Shown here: one piece after another, positions 49,822 through 59,870 of the stretch | Numbering within the stretch: the first letter of the stretch is position 1 | Layout: the number at the start of each line of letters is the position of its first letter | Assembly (NCBI GenBank): GCA_964578345.1 | Contig: CAZOCP010000003.1 | Location: 1 to 64,000, forward strand | Reading direction: 5' to 3' | Source of the DNA: VGKP01 sp964578345 | GTDB taxonomy: Archaea > Nanobdellota > Nanobdellia > Pacearchaeales > GW2011-AR1 | Length of the DNA stretch: 64,000 nt | The notes under the pieces: generated by a model | The model's input: the letters and a program-made list of their open reading frames with translations, nothing else | What the model was told of the DNA's origin: nothing | Databases searched by the model: none | Position numbers and translations under genes: made by a program

Positions 49822-51189
49822 ATGAAATCTCAATTAAAAAAGATTGAAGGAATAATCGGATTAGAAGTCCATGCTTATCTGGTAACATCAGAAAAACTTT
49901 TCTGTCAATGTAAAGCTTCACGCGAAAAAAGTTTGCTGCCTAATATAAACATTTGCCCAATTTGTACCGGCCAACCAGGAGCAAAGCCAATGCTCCCCAA
50001 TAAAATAGCAGTGAAAAAGACAGTGCAAATTGCCGTAATGCTTGGCTGTAAAATTAATGAATATATGTTATGGCAGCGAAAACACTATGACTGGCCAGAC
50101 TTGCCTAAAGGATATCAAAACACCCTATCAGGAAGTCATGCCGCACCAATTGGAGAAAACGGAAAGTTTTACAATATATCAATAAAAAGCATGCATTTAG
50201 AAGAAGATCCTGCTTCTTGGAATCCCGAAACAGGAGAGGTAGATTATAATCGTTCAGGACTCCCATTAGTCGAAATAGTAACTTCTCCAGAATTCAAGAC
50301 CGCAGAAGAGGTAATTACGTGGCTGAAAAAACTATTGCACAGTTTTTCATATTTAAAATGTGTGGACGCAAACGCAGGCATTAAAGTTGACGTAAATGTC
50401 AACATCCCAAAAAAAACAGAGAGAGTTGAAATAAAAAATATTAGCTCTCTGGAAAGCATAAAAAAAGCAATTGAATATGAGCTAAAGAGACATGCAACCG
50501 AAAAAGTTTCTAAGCAAGAAACAAGAAGATATGATGATTTGAAAGGCAGAACAATATTAATGCGGACGAAAGAAACACAAGACGACTATAGGTTCATTAG
50601 CGATCCTGATTTAGTGCCGCTTATCATAAATAAAGAATTTATCAAAAACCAGGAAAAGAGCCTTCCAGAATCTCCTGAGCAGAAGCTGAAAAAAATAATA
50701 TCTATATACAAAATAGACAAAAAAAATGCAGAAATTCTAGCAAAAAATATTGACATTATAGAGTTTTTTGAGAAAGTTGCAGAGGAAATAGACCCTAAAT
50801 TTGCCATTCCATGGGTAACTGGAGAGCTCCTAAGACTGATAAATGAAAATAAAACAACATTGGATAAAATAGACATCAATCCAACTCACTTTGCTGCCCT
50901 GCTAAATCTAGTTAAAAACAATTCAATAACACCTCTAAAAGCAAAAGAAATACTTAAGAAATTCTACCCTAAAAGCTTCCAGCCAGAAACAGAGAGAAAA
51001 ATGACGAATCCTGCTGAAATAGAAAAGGTGGCAAAAGAAGTAATAGCTAAAAATACAAGCGCTGTTGAAAGCTACAAAAAGGGAGAGAAAAATGCAATTA
51101 ATTTCTTAATGGGTGAGATAATGAAAATAACAAAAAAAAGAGCAGATTTTAAAATTTCTAGAGAATGTTTAGAAAAATTGCTAAGATAG
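49822..51189 (+). CDS. gatB: Aspartyl/glutamyl-tRNA amidotransferase subunit B
   Basis: 455 residues. Typical GatB segments are GIIGLEVHAYLVTSEKLFC, a zinc site with CQC and CPIC, QRKHYDWPDLPKGYQ, HLEEDPASW and NRSGLPLVEIVTSPEF. The C-terminal YqeY-like tail domain is complete. It forms GatCAB with GatC and GatA (not in the window) and amidates Asp-tRNA(Asn) and/or Glu-tRNA(Gln). Confidence 0.95.
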   Translation: MKSQLKKIEGIIGLEVHAYLVTSEKLFCQCKASREKSLLPNINICPICTGQPGAKPMLPNKIAVKKTVQIAVMLGCKINEYMLWQRKHYDWPDLPKGYQNTLSGSHAAPIGENGKFYNISIKSMHLEEDPASWNPETGEVDYNRSGLPLVEIVTSPEFKTAEEVITWLKKLLHSFSYLKCVDANAGIKVDVNVNIPKKTERVEIKNISSLESIKKAIEYELKRHATEKVSKQETRRYDDLKGRTILMRTKETQDDYRFISDPDLVPLIINKEFIKNQEKSLPESPEQKLKKIISIYKIDKKNAEILAKNIDIIEFFEKVAEEIDPKFAIPWVTGELLRLINENKTTLDKIDINPTHFAALLNLVKNNSITPLKAKEILKKFYPKSFQPETERKMTNPAEIEKVAKEVIAKNTSAVESYKKGEKNAINFLMGEIMKITKKRADFKISRECLEKLLR

Positions 51190-51252
51190 ACAGAATATAT
51201 CATTAAAAAGCAAAGCTTTTATAATATGCATTCCATTTATATAAAAAGAGTC

Positions 51253-51663
51253 ATGGAAGCAATACAATATTATAAAGAAAGAAGAGTAAAATTCTATTTC
51301 TGGGTGATGATATGTATAATACTCATCTGTCTAATATTAGTAATATCAATATTTATTCCGCAAAAAAAAGAAGGCAAAACAGATGAACAAATCACAACCC
51401 CTATAAAAAAAGAAGTTTCAATAGAACAAAAAGTTCTACTGTGCATAGAACAAGAGGATTTAGATGAAGAATGCATTAATCTATTCTATTCTCAAGATAT
51501 AGAATCAGAATGCTTTAAACTCACTCAGCCTGCCAAAGACCTCTGTTTCTCCAGAATATCAGAAGTAAAAAACAGCTATCTTCCATGTAAAAATATCCAA
51601 AATGAAAGCTTTAGAAACGATTGTGAATTTAGCATAATAGAAAAAATACCGCATGAAACTTAA
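51253..51663 (+). CDS. Single-TM Cys-containing protein
   Basis: 136 residues from the preferred Met at 51253 (MEAIQYYKERRVKFYF); an ATG at 51226 would add nine. One helix (about 17-39, VMICIILICLILVISIFI) is followed by a polar outside part with eight cysteines spaced in pairs. Its end overlaps the start of the large secreted protein by 11 bases, so they are cotranscribed. No known family. Confidence 0.7.
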   Translation: MEAIQYYKERRVKFYFWVMICIILICLILVISIFIPQKKEGKTDEQITTPIKKEVSIEQKVLLCIEQEDLDEECINLFYSQDIESECFKLTQPAKDLCFSRISEVKNSYLPCKNIQNESFRNDCEFSIIEKIPHET

Positions 51664-54370
51664 AATCAAAAATAAATATATATTATCAGCGATCTGCTTA
51701 GGATTTATATTGTCAAATGTTTTTCTAGTTTCAGCAAATCAGGATAAAATTCTTATGAAAGAATGCAAATACAGTTTTAATGATGAAAATTTCAGATCCT
51801 GGAGTTCTCAAGATAACAAGGGAGTTTTCTTAAGCATAACAAATAATAATCTAAATCATAAAGAAGAAGCAAATTATGTTTATACAAGCCAACAGCCGCC
51901 CAGAAACTACAAGACATATGATTATAACATAAAACAGCAGATAGAAAGAGGAATATCAAAAATACCTGAATTAAAGGTCATAAATAATCAGCCAAACATA
52001 GTATATATTGAATGTCAATATCGTACTGAATCCTCTTTTCTAATGACTCTATTTTCCGCAGCCTGCGCTGAATGTGGAAATTCACCAGGTCTAAGATTAA
52101 CGCACGATTTTGATTTAGCAGGACAAGTAAGAATACAAGATTCATATGCAAGCAAATACATTTATAAAACTTCAGCAGAATATCAAAGCCCATACTCATA
52201 CTATAATCAAAAACAGCAAGTCATTCCATTAGATGAAATCTATGAAGTTAATGGAATAGAAAAGAAAGGAATAGATTTCTTAAAGCAAACGCTTCCTAAA
52301 GATTCAGAAATCACTGTTAAATCAAAAATTGATATATCAAAACTTGCAAGTGGAATATTAGGAATTTCTAATTCCCATGCTGATAATGGAGGAGTTTCTT
52401 TAATATCAAATAGGCCCGGCTCATCTTTATGGACAGCATACATTTATATTAATTCAGAAAAAAATATTGAAGACATTCTTCTTCCAGATAAAAAAATAGT
52501 TTTATTTTCTAGAAAAAGAATAATAGAAGGAAGAGAAGACATAAAACAAAACTTCGGATGTCAGATAGGAACTTCACAATGTATAGATACCAAAATAGGA
52601 GACGAAATAAAAGCAGTTTACACTTATTATAACCCCTTCAATACCCAATTAACAAACATAAAAATTACGCATGTTTTTGCCTTTGATCCTTCAGGCACAG
52701 GCATAGCAGAATTAAGTATCGGCGAGCCAAAAGTCATAAGATTCTTAAACAAAAAAGAATTTATAAATCTAATTTTCGCTCCTCAAGGAGAAATTAACTT
52801 AGAGCATTCAACAAAAATATCAGGATCGGTTTCTAATCCTACAACAACCGATGACATATTATACGCACATAGAATCAGCTCGAATACTGCTATAGAAAGA
52901 GCAGAGGGTTTAAAAGTATTAGATTGGAAAGCCTTAGGCGGAGATGATAAAAGCTACTTCTATTTTGGAAAGCTAGAACTGGAGCCAGCTCTTAATTCTC
53001 TTAGAGCCCCAGTCATAAAAATAAAGGTAGAACTGCCAGTTTTAACAAATAGAGACAATAGTCAATCTATAAATGAAAATGAATTTGACATTGAAGTTGA
53101 TATATATAAAAAAACAGGAAATAGAAGAGAACTAGAAATACAAGAGTTCATCCCTTTAAATGAAGAGTCTATTTTATATGATAATTTTCCTTTAAAGTCA
53201 AAAGACAAGCCAGCAACTTTCAGCTATGAACTGCCGATTGCAATACAAGCAGAAAATAACAATCAAAATGAAGAGTTTGAATATTCTGTAGAAATGTATA
53301 GTAGAAAGGCAATGAACAATGAACCATATGCAGGAAAAAGAATTGGAACGCTAACAACTAAACCTACAATTAATCCTGGAAAAATATTTTATGCTGATAA
53401 TACAGTATTCGATTTGTATTATCGATATCCCTCAAAAATTAATGATTTAAGTTTGTTTAACCCGGATTTTTCGAAAAAGCACAATATAATTCTTAAAATA
53501 GCAAATATCAAATCAGAAAAAGATAAATTAGATAAATTTAACATTGTAATAAAAGATAAAGATGGCAATGAAATCTTAAAAGAAAGACTTTCATCTGAAT
53601 TAAACAATCGGGAAATATTTAATATAGTTCTAAGTCCATTAGAAGTCAAAGAACTAAAAATAGAAATAATACGTCTTCAAGATAAATGGCCTGCTGATGA
53701 AGATAAAGAAGTAACTTTTGATATATCTGCGGCAATTGATCAAGAGCAAGAACCTAAATCAATTATAAATTTTAAAGTTATTGTCCATAAATTTGTACAA
53801 TGTTCAGAGATAGAAGAAATAGATGCATCTAAAAGACCAAATTCTTGTTTAAGGAATACATTAACATGTTATTGGAACTATGTACCAACAAGTTCTTCTA
53901 TATACGAAACCTCTCCTCTTGGAAAGATAGAAGATGGTGAATGCAGAGAATGCGAGGAATTAGAAGGCAACGGAAAATATTGCTCTAATTACAACAATGA
54001 TTTGAGCTGTAATGAAGACCCATGTAATTTAGTTCCTGAAGGATATGAAAAATGTGAATGGAATAATGACCTATATAAATGCGTAGCCGTAAAAGCTCCA
54101 TGCAAGTACTCAATCAGTAACACATGCACTTCACAGCAAAAACAAGGTATACTTACTTTCACTCCTATAAGCCAGACAGCAGACTGCAAGATAATAACAA
54201 AGCAAGTTCCATGTGCGGGCTATATCGAGCTTCCATTTTTTTCAGAATTACAGATATTATTATCAATATTTCTAATCCTGCTTTTTTATTCAATTTTCTG
54301 CACTAAAAAGCAAAGCATTAAAAAAGCATATATCTCATCATCAAAAAGACGATGTGCCGCCACGGCTTAA
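51653..54370 (+). CDS. Large secreted, C-terminally anchored surface protein
   Basis: 905 residues. A signal peptide covers 1-29 (ILSAICLGFILSNVFLVSAN). A long beta-rich ectodomain follows with conserved-looking blocks such as GCQIGTSQCIDTKIGDEIKA and a Cys-rich region at about 725-850. One C-terminal helix (LQILLSIFLILLFYSIFC) precedes a basic tail. The last residues (KRRCAATA) are encoded by the beginning of a hairpin element, so the original stop was probably elsewhere. No family recognised. Confidence 0.75.
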   Translation: MKLKIKNKYILSAICLGFILSNVFLVSANQDKILMKECKYSFNDENFRSWSSQDNKGVFLSITNNNLNHKEEANYVYTSQQPPRNYKTYDYNIKQQIERGISKIPELKVINNQPNIVYIECQYRTESSFLMTLFSAACAECGNSPGLRLTHDFDLAGQVRIQDSYASKYIYKTSAEYQSPYSYYNQKQQVIPLDEIYEVNGIEKKGIDFLKQTLPKDSEITVKSKIDISKLASGILGISNSHADNGGVSLISNRPGSSLWTAYIYINSEKNIEDILLPDKKIVLFSRKRIIEGREDIKQNFGCQIGTSQCIDTKIGDEIKAVYTYYNPFNTQLTNIKITHVFAFDPSGTGIAELSIGEPKVIRFLNKKEFINLIFAPQGEINLEHSTKISGSVSNPTTTDDILYAHRISSNTAIERAEGLKVLDWKALGGDDKSYFYFGKLELEPALNSLRAPVIKIKVELPVLTNRDNSQSINENEFDIEVDIYKKTGNRRELEIQEFIPLNEESILYDNFPLKSKDKPATFSYELPIAIQAENNNQNEEFEYSVEMYSRKAMNNEPYAGKRIGTLTTKPTINPGKIFYADNTVFDLYYRYPSKINDLSLFNPDFSKKHNIILKIANIKSEKDKLDKFNIVIKDKDGNEILKERLSSELNNREIFNIVLSPLEVKELKIEIIRLQDKWPADEDKEVTFDISAAIDQEQEPKSIINFKVIVHKFVQCSEIEEIDASKRPNSCLRNTLTCYWNYVPTSSSIYETSPLGKIEDGECRECEELEGNGKYCSNYNNDLSCNEDPCNLVPEGYEKCEWNNDLYKCVAVKAPCKYSISNTCTSQQKQGILTFTPISQTADCKIITKQVPCAGYIELPFFSELQILLSIFLILLFYSIFCTKKQSIKKAYISSSKRRCAATA

Positions 54371-54508
54371 AACGTCAGGAATCGAAGATTCCTGAGCGCA
54401 TCAAAAATCCATAAAAGATTTTTGACGGCCGTGGTTTGAAAAGGCACTCGTGTTTTGGATGCTCAAGGAACAACTCCATCCTTTAGAAAGGAGTTGTTCC
54501 TTGACATA
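54340..54508. repeat. Modular multi-hairpin element overlapping a gene end
   Basis: Outer ACGATGTGCC/GGCACTCGT encloses CCACGGC/GCCGTGG. In the loop of that stem sit two more hairpins, TCAGGAATC-GAA-GATTCCTGA and TCAAAAATC/GATTTTTGA. A second unit, GGATGCTCAAGGAACAAC... pairing with ...GTTGTTCCTTGACAT, ends four bases before tRNA-Arg. The first 31 bases lie inside the coding sequence of the surface protein. Confidence 0.85.
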
Positions 54509-54513
54509 AAAAT

Positions 54514-54585
54514 GGGCCCATAGTTTAGTGGATAGAATGACAGGCTTCGGACCTGTAGACCGGGGTTCAATTCCTCGTGGGCCTG
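54514..54585 (+). tRNA. tRNA-Arg (anticodon UCG)
   Basis: Acceptor GGGCCCA/TGGGCCT with a G-U first pair, anticodon stem ACAGG/CCTGT with loop CTTCGGA giving UCG, T loop TTCAATT. No intron. Discriminator base G. Confidence 0.93.
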
Positions 54586-54654
54586 TAAATAACTTGCACA
54601 TCATATAAAAGATACAGAATAAAGTTTAATAACTCTCTTTATCTTTAGAATAAT

Positions 54655-56106
54655 ATGGCGGATAAAAAAAAGCAAGATCTAGGAATAACTTCTGAAAAAG
54701 ACGAATTTTCTGAGTGGTTTACACAATTGATTATAAAAGCAGACCTGGCAGATTATACAAATGTCTCAGGATGCATAGTATTCAAGCCCGCTTCATACTC
54801 TATCTGGGAAAAAATCAAAGAAGAAACAGACAAAAGATTTAAAGCCATAGGAATTAAAAATGCATATTTCCCTTTATTCATTCCTGAAAAAACATTAATG
54901 AAGGAAAAAGATCACTTGAAAGGATTTTCTCCTGAAGTAGCATGGGTGACTCATGCAGGAGACTCCAAATTGAATGAGCGTTTAGCAATAAGGCCAACTT
55001 CAGAAACAATTATGTATGAATCATATTCGAAATGGATTAGAAGCTGGAGAGATCTTCCTCTAAAATACAATCAATGGAACAATGTCGTGCGCTGGGAGTT
55101 TAAACACCCAATTCCTTTCTTAAGAACAAGAGAATTTCTTTGGAACGAGGGGCATACTGTTTATGCAACTAAAAAAGAAGCCGAAGCAGAAAAGGATGAA
55201 ATTATAAAGATATACAAAGAGATATGTGAAAGATTCTTAGCTCTTCCCTCTTTAATAGGCAGAAAATCTAAAAAAGAGACTTTTCCAGGAGCAGAGTATT
55301 CAATATCTATGGAATTTTATTTGCCTAACGGAAAATGCGTTCAAGGCCCGGACTTTCACCATGACGGGCAAATATTTTCGAAGGTATATGATATCTCATT
55401 TTTGAATAAAAGCGGACAACAGGAATATGCATATCAAAATACATTCGCCATCTCAACACGAATGCTCGGAATTATGTTTGCAGTGCATTCTGACAAAAAA
55501 GGATTGATTTTACCTCCTAAAATAGCATCTTCACAAATAGTTATTATACCCATCTTATTCGATTCAAGTAAGGAAAAAGTTCTTGCTAAAGCTAAAAATA
55601 TCCAAAAAAAGCTTAAAAAATACAACACTTTATTAGACTTTAGAGAAGGGTACAATCCAGGTTTCAAGTTCAATGAATGGGAGCTGAAAGGAATTCCACT
55701 GAGGATTGAAATAGGCCCAAAAGATATTGAGAAATCAAATGTAGTTATAGTAAGAAGAGATACTGGGGAAAAAATAGTAGTTAAAATCGCCAATGTCGAA
55801 AAACAAGTTCCTATTATTTTAGAAGACATACAAAATTCTTTATTCAAAAAAGCAGAAGCTATTTTGCAGAGCAGTATCCAGAAAGTTAATTCTCTTGAAT
55901 CTTTAAAAAAATCTCTCTCTGAAAAGAAGATTTGTTTTGCTCCTTTAAACAACGAAATAGAAACTGATGAATCACTAAAAAATCAGACTGGAGGGGCAAA
56001 AGTTCTTAACATCCCATACGAACAACCAATAGAACTAGCAAAAAGCAAGTGCATCATTACAGGAAAAAAAGCAGCATATTTTGCTTATGTAGGAAGATCT
56101 TACTAA
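54655..56106 (+). CDS. proS: Prolyl-tRNA synthetase (archaeal/eukaryotic type)
   Basis: 483 residues, class II. Motif 2 is RWEFKHPIPFLRTREFLWNEGHT, and RPTSETIMYESYSKWI and the motif 3 region ISTRMLGIMFAVHSD follow. An anticodon-binding domain and a short C-terminal domain with the Tyr-ending tail GRSY are typical of the archaeal type. It charges tRNA-Pro. It is 69 bases downstream of tRNA-Arg. Confidence 0.96.
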   Translation: MADKKKQDLGITSEKDEFSEWFTQLIIKADLADYTNVSGCIVFKPASYSIWEKIKEETDKRFKAIGIKNAYFPLFIPEKTLMKEKDHLKGFSPEVAWVTHAGDSKLNERLAIRPTSETIMYESYSKWIRSWRDLPLKYNQWNNVVRWEFKHPIPFLRTREFLWNEGHTVYATKKEAEAEKDEIIKIYKEICERFLALPSLIGRKSKKETFPGAEYSISMEFYLPNGKCVQGPDFHHDGQIFSKVYDISFLNKSGQQEYAYQNTFAISTRMLGIMFAVHSDKKGLILPPKIASSQIVIIPILFDSSKEKVLAKAKNIQKKLKKYNTLLDFREGYNPGFKFNEWELKGIPLRIEIGPKDIEKSNVVIVRRDTGEKIVVKIANVEKQVPIILEDIQNSLFKKAEAILQSSIQKVNSLESLKKSLSEKKICFAPLNNEIETDESLKNQTGGAKVLNIPYEQPIELAKSKCIITGKKAAYFAYVGRSY

Positions 56107-56268
56107 AATATTGATAACTGCATAGCTTAGATAACTTGATTTTGGCAGTTATCCATTAGAGAACTGTGTGCAAATGTCATGCAGCTAACGCAGTTCCCTA
56201 TAAACTAAGTTTCCTTCTCTCACTTTCCTTAACCAAACTTTTTTATATCATTGCTACTGCTATAAACC

Positions 56269-57537
56269 ATGGCAAATCTTAATTTTACTCCGGGAGATTT
56301 AGTGCGGTTGCGCTTAGCCCATGAAGAAATTGATGGAATAATATTAGAAAACGCAGATTCTTCAATTGTCCTGCTTAAGTTGCCTTCCGGATATAATATA
56401 GGCATATCAAAAGAAAATATTCTTGCAGCCAGAGCATTAAAGAAATTTCGCGGGCAGGATAAAAAATATTCTATGCCTCAACACCAAAAAGGAAAACCTT
56501 CCATAGGAATGATAATAACTGGAGGGACAATAGCTTCAAAACTGGATGTTAGAACAGGAGGAGTAAAATGGCTAACAGATATCGCAGAATTTTCTTACTT
56601 TTATTCAGGCTTGTATGATATAGTAAATGTAAAAACTATTGCCGTTCCTTTTATGATAGCTTCAGAAAGCATGAGCGGAGAGCACTGGATTAAAATAGCA
56701 GAAGCATTAAAGCCTATGCTGAACGATCCTGAAATAAAAGGAATTATAATCACACATGGCACAGACTTTCTAAGTTATACCGCCTCAGCTCTCTCATTTT
56801 TTGTAAAGAATCTCAATAAACCTATAATCCTAACTTACAGCCAAAGAAGCATTGATAGGGCAAGCTCAGACGCACGTTTGAACTTACAGTGCTCTGCAAG
56901 AATGGCGCTAAGCGAGGCTGCCGAAGTCATGCTAGTTGGACATGCAGACCTTAACGATCAATATTGTTTTGCTCTTAGAGGAACAAAAGTAAGAAAGATG
57001 CACTCTTCAAGAAGAGACGCATTCAAGCCTATAAACTCTGAACCAATAGCAAAAGTTTATTCAGACCGTACTGAATTTTTGTCAGCATATAAAAAACGCC
57101 ATGAAGGAAAAACAGAATTAGACATCTCATTTAGTGATAAGATAGCTTTAGTGAAGTTTTATCCAGGCCAAGACCCGTCTATACTTGATTTCTATGCTTT
57201 AAAATATAAGGGAATAGTAATTGAAGCTGCAGGGTTGGGGCATCTTCCAACTGCAGAATCAACACATTCATGGCTTTCAGCAATTAAAAAACATATAAAA
57301 TCAGGTTTTGTCATATGCGCGGCTGCACAAACTATCTATGGAAGATTAGATCCTTACGTTTATTCAAACGGTAGAGAACTTGTTGATGCGGGAGTTATAT
57401 TTTTAGAAGACATGCTTCCTGAAACAGCATTTATTAAATTAGGATATGTTCTAGGCCATTTCGGCTGGAAAAAGTTAGTGCGAGAAAAGATGTTAGAAAA
57501 TATGGCTGGAGAGCTAAATTCAAAACTCGCTGTCTAA
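56269..57537 (+). CDS. gatD: Glutamyl-tRNA(Gln) amidotransferase subunit D
   Basis: 422 residues. An N-terminal barrel domain (about 1-70) is followed by an L-asparaginase fold with catalytic Thr in ITGGTIASK, Thr-Asp in THGTDFLSYTASAL and Lys in KVRKMHSSRRDAF. It supplies ammonia to GatE, encoded at 59871. The two genes are split by a glycosyltransferase and a Fic gene instead of adjacent. Confidence 0.95.
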   Translation: MANLNFTPGDLVRLRLAHEEIDGIILENADSSIVLLKLPSGYNIGISKENILAARALKKFRGQDKKYSMPQHQKGKPSIGMIITGGTIASKLDVRTGGVKWLTDIAEFSYFYSGLYDIVNVKTIAVPFMIASESMSGEHWIKIAEALKPMLNDPEIKGIIITHGTDFLSYTASALSFFVKNLNKPIILTYSQRSIDRASSDARLNLQCSARMALSEAAEVMLVGHADLNDQYCFALRGTKVRKMHSSRRDAFKPINSEPIAKVYSDRTEFLSAYKKRHEGKTELDISFSDKIALVKFYPGQDPSILDFYALKYKGIVIEAAGLGHLPTAESTHSWLSAIKKHIKSGFVICAAAQTIYGRLDPYVYSNGRELVDAGVIFLEDMLPETAFIKLGYVLGHFGWKKLVREKMLENMAGELNSKLAV

Positions 57538-57550
57538 AATAAATTCTTGT

Positions 57551-58669
57551 CTAATTCTTTTGAACTATCAACTTCTCAATCTTCTTAATAATCTTATCCC
57601 ATGCGAATTTCTCAACTGATTTGCTCGCATTTACTCTAATATTTCTATGTTTTTCTGATAAAGCATATTCTATCTTCTTTGCAAGTTCCACAAAATTTCC
57701 AATTGGAAACAAATATCCATTGCTTCCGTCTCTGATTAAATCCTTAGCTCCTGCCGTATCACTTGCGATAACTATCTTCTCTCTAGCCATCGCCTCAATA
57801 AGAGCCTGGGGCATTCCCTCTCTTTTAGAAGGCAGAACCAAAACTCTAGCAGAATCTATTTTAGTAATTTTCTCATTTATTTCATAAATAGGGGGAACGA
57901 AGAACACTCTATTTCCTAGATTATATGAAAAAATTAAGTTTCTAAGTTGTTTTTCATAAATCTTCTCAGAAGGCCCGACGAGTTCCAGTTTAATCTTCTT
58001 GTTCCTTATAAGTTTAAATGCTCCGATAAGAGTCTCTATATTCTTGACTGGGGAAATTCTTCCAAAGTAGATTATTTTATTTTCCTCCTTCGATTTTTTC
58101 TGCTCGAAAAAATTTTTTGGAATTCCATTAGGAACATAATGTATTTTTTCTCTAGGTACACCCAGCTTAAGCAAAGAAGGAATTTCCCATTTACTTATTG
58201 CAATAACTCCATCGAATTTTCGCAAAACTCTTTTACCTATCCAAAAATCATACATCCAAACAGTCCAGGCTTGAAACAGCGAGCGCGTTGTTGACCCGCT
58301 ATCGAAAGGTGCATGCGTCACAAGAAAAATCTTTGCATTTATTTTCTTCGCAAGTTTAAGCGCTAAAGTTGTATGAGAATGGCGGTATGCATGCGCAATA
58401 ACAACATCAGGATAGAAAGACAGAAAAGAATTTTTAAAATTCCAACGCATAAAACTCTCTCCTCCAAGCTTTATTGCAGGAAAACGCTGAATCAGCACTT
58501 TTCCTCTTTTTTCTTCTAATGAAGCTAGTTCAAAGAGTCCCTTAACACGGTTTGTAGAAAAAATACGTACTTCGTGTCCTCTCTCAGCGAGCAGTTCAGC
58601 TTCCTGGAGAACACGCGCTCCGACTCCGCATCCTCCAGCAGTGTAATTTGTTATTTCAAGTATTTTCAT
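57551..58669 (-). CDS. Family 4 glycosyltransferase
   Basis: 372 residues, GT-B. It starts MKILEITNYTAGGCGVGARVLQEAELLAERGHEV. The C-terminal lobe has YFGRISPVKNIETLI and the E-x7-E element REGMPQALIEAMAREKIVIA. It lies alone between translation genes, away from the main glycan locus. Acceptor unknown. Confidence 0.92.
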   Translation of the reverse strand: MKILEITNYTAGGCGVGARVLQEAELLAERGHEVRIFSTNRVKGLFELASLEEKRGKVLIQRFPAIKLGGESFMRWNFKNSFLSFYPDVVIAHAYRHSHTTLALKLAKKINAKIFLVTHAPFDSGSTTRSLFQAWTVWMYDFWIGKRVLRKFDGVIAISKWEIPSLLKLGVPREKIHYVPNGIPKNFFEQKKSKEENKIIYFGRISPVKNIETLIGAFKLIRNKKIKLELVGPSEKIYEKQLRNLIFSYNLGNRVFFVPPIYEINEKITKIDSARVLVLPSKREGMPQALIEAMAREKIVIASDTAGAKDLIRDGSNGYLFPIGNFVELAKKIEYALSEKHRNIRVNASKSVEKFAWDKIIKKIEKLIVQKN

Positions 58670-58699
58670 GATGCAACAAATAAATAAAGATTTATAAAT

Positions 58700-58940
58700 A
58701 CTATCACCAAACCCTTCGGGTTTGTACTTCGCCTCCTCAAGAATCCTTGATTCTTAATGGCCATCAGAAACTCAAAGAGTTTCTCAGCCTCAAAAATCTT
58801 TTATGGATTTTTGACAACGCTCAGGAATCAAAGATTCCTGACGTAAAAGCCGAGGTTTGCCTGGTGTTTGGCGAGACAGAAGAACAAACTACGCAAATAC
58901 CTTTGCAGCTTAAAAGCCGCAGTTTGTTCTTCTGCATCAA
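58700..58940. repeat. Modular multi-hairpin element (long copy)
   Basis: In a 371-base gene-free stretch (58670-59040). CCAAACCC-TTC-GGGTTTG opens it. Then between CTTCGCC and AAAAGCCGAGG come TCAAGAATC/GATTCTT, TCAGAAACTC/GAGTTTCT, TCAAAAATC/GATTTTTGA and TCAGGAATC/GATTCCTGA, the same order as at 8425. A perfect 13-bp stem AGAAGAACAAACT/AGTTTGTTCTTCT follows, enclosing two small hairpins. The open frame across it is not a gene. The last 100 bases hold only a promoter-like AT-rich stretch. Confidence 0.85.
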
Positions 58941-59040
58941 ATAAACAAATATTAGCAATACCCTCTAGATAGTTTGTTATACCTAAAAAGAAGTTACAAG
59001 AGAAAGATTTATAAATCTAATTAACTCTTTTCCTATTAAT

Positions 59041-59832
59041 ATGACGGAAAAATTTACAAATCCGGTATTAATCAAAGATATTGAAAGAAAAATTGGGAAA
59101 ATAAGAAGAAGAGGCTTAAATCCTATTAAATTTGGCATATTAAGAGTTAGAGAACATTATATAGAAAAAGAAGCCAGAACACATTCATATAAAATAGAAG
59201 ATAACCGTAAAAATGAAACAAGTAGAAAATATAGATTAAATAAAAAACATAAAATAAGAGAGGGGGCAAAGAATATAAGAAAAGCTCTTGAATGGGGGTT
59301 TAAAAATTTTGATTTTAAAACATTTGATGAAGAATTTATAAAGGAGATTGGAGGAAGAATAGACCCAGAATATCATCAAAACCATCCTGCGAGATATAGA
59401 TCATACGATGAAGGGATTCGCATACTAGGGGGGCCATGCATGCCTCCGAGACCAGAAAAAGTAAAAAGAGAAATGGAAAGTTATCTTGCGGCATTACAAA
59501 TAATTATGAGCGAAGAGAGCCTTGCAGCAGTTATTGAAGCAGCTGCTTTTGCGCATCTGCATTTAGTTCGAATACATCCATTTAACGACACAAACGGTAG
59601 AACAGCTAGAACACTGCAGAATATAATTTTAAAAACAAAAGATCTTCCCCCAGCAATAATATACGCAGGAGAGAAAATCGACTATTATAGAAGAGTTCAA
59701 ACTGGGATTGAAGCATGGAAAGAACGCACAAGTGAAAGCGCCCAAAGAAATATTGATGTAAAAGGAGAGTATGACTGGTATAATTATATAGCTGGAAAGG
59801 TCTCTTCATCTCTTGATAGATTACTTACTTAA
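59041..59832 (+). CDS. Fic-domain protein (AMPylase-like)
   Basis: 263 residues. The Fic core HLHLVRIHPFNDTNGRTARTLQN is at about 178-200. It has the catalytic His, the acidic residue and N-G-R...R, but Thr replaces the first Gly of the usual G-N-G-R. A flap-like RYRSYDEGIRILGG segment precedes it. Fic proteins transfer AMP or other nucleotide parts to target proteins. The N-terminal 90 residues are basic and unlike known inhibitory helices. No obvious antitoxin gene neighbours it. Confidence 0.88.
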   Translation: MTEKFTNPVLIKDIERKIGKIRRRGLNPIKFGILRVREHYIEKEARTHSYKIEDNRKNETSRKYRLNKKHKIREGAKNIRKALEWGFKNFDFKTFDEEFIKEIGGRIDPEYHQNHPARYRSYDEGIRILGGPCMPPRPEKVKREMESYLAALQIIMSEESLAAVIEAAAFAHLHLVRIHPFNDTNGRTARTLQNIILKTKDLPPAIIYAGEKIDYYRRVQTGIEAWKERTSESAQRNIDVKGEYDWYNYIAGKVSSSLDRLLT

Positions 59833-59870
59833 AGCATCAAATTTAATAACTTGTGTAACTGTTTTTATCC

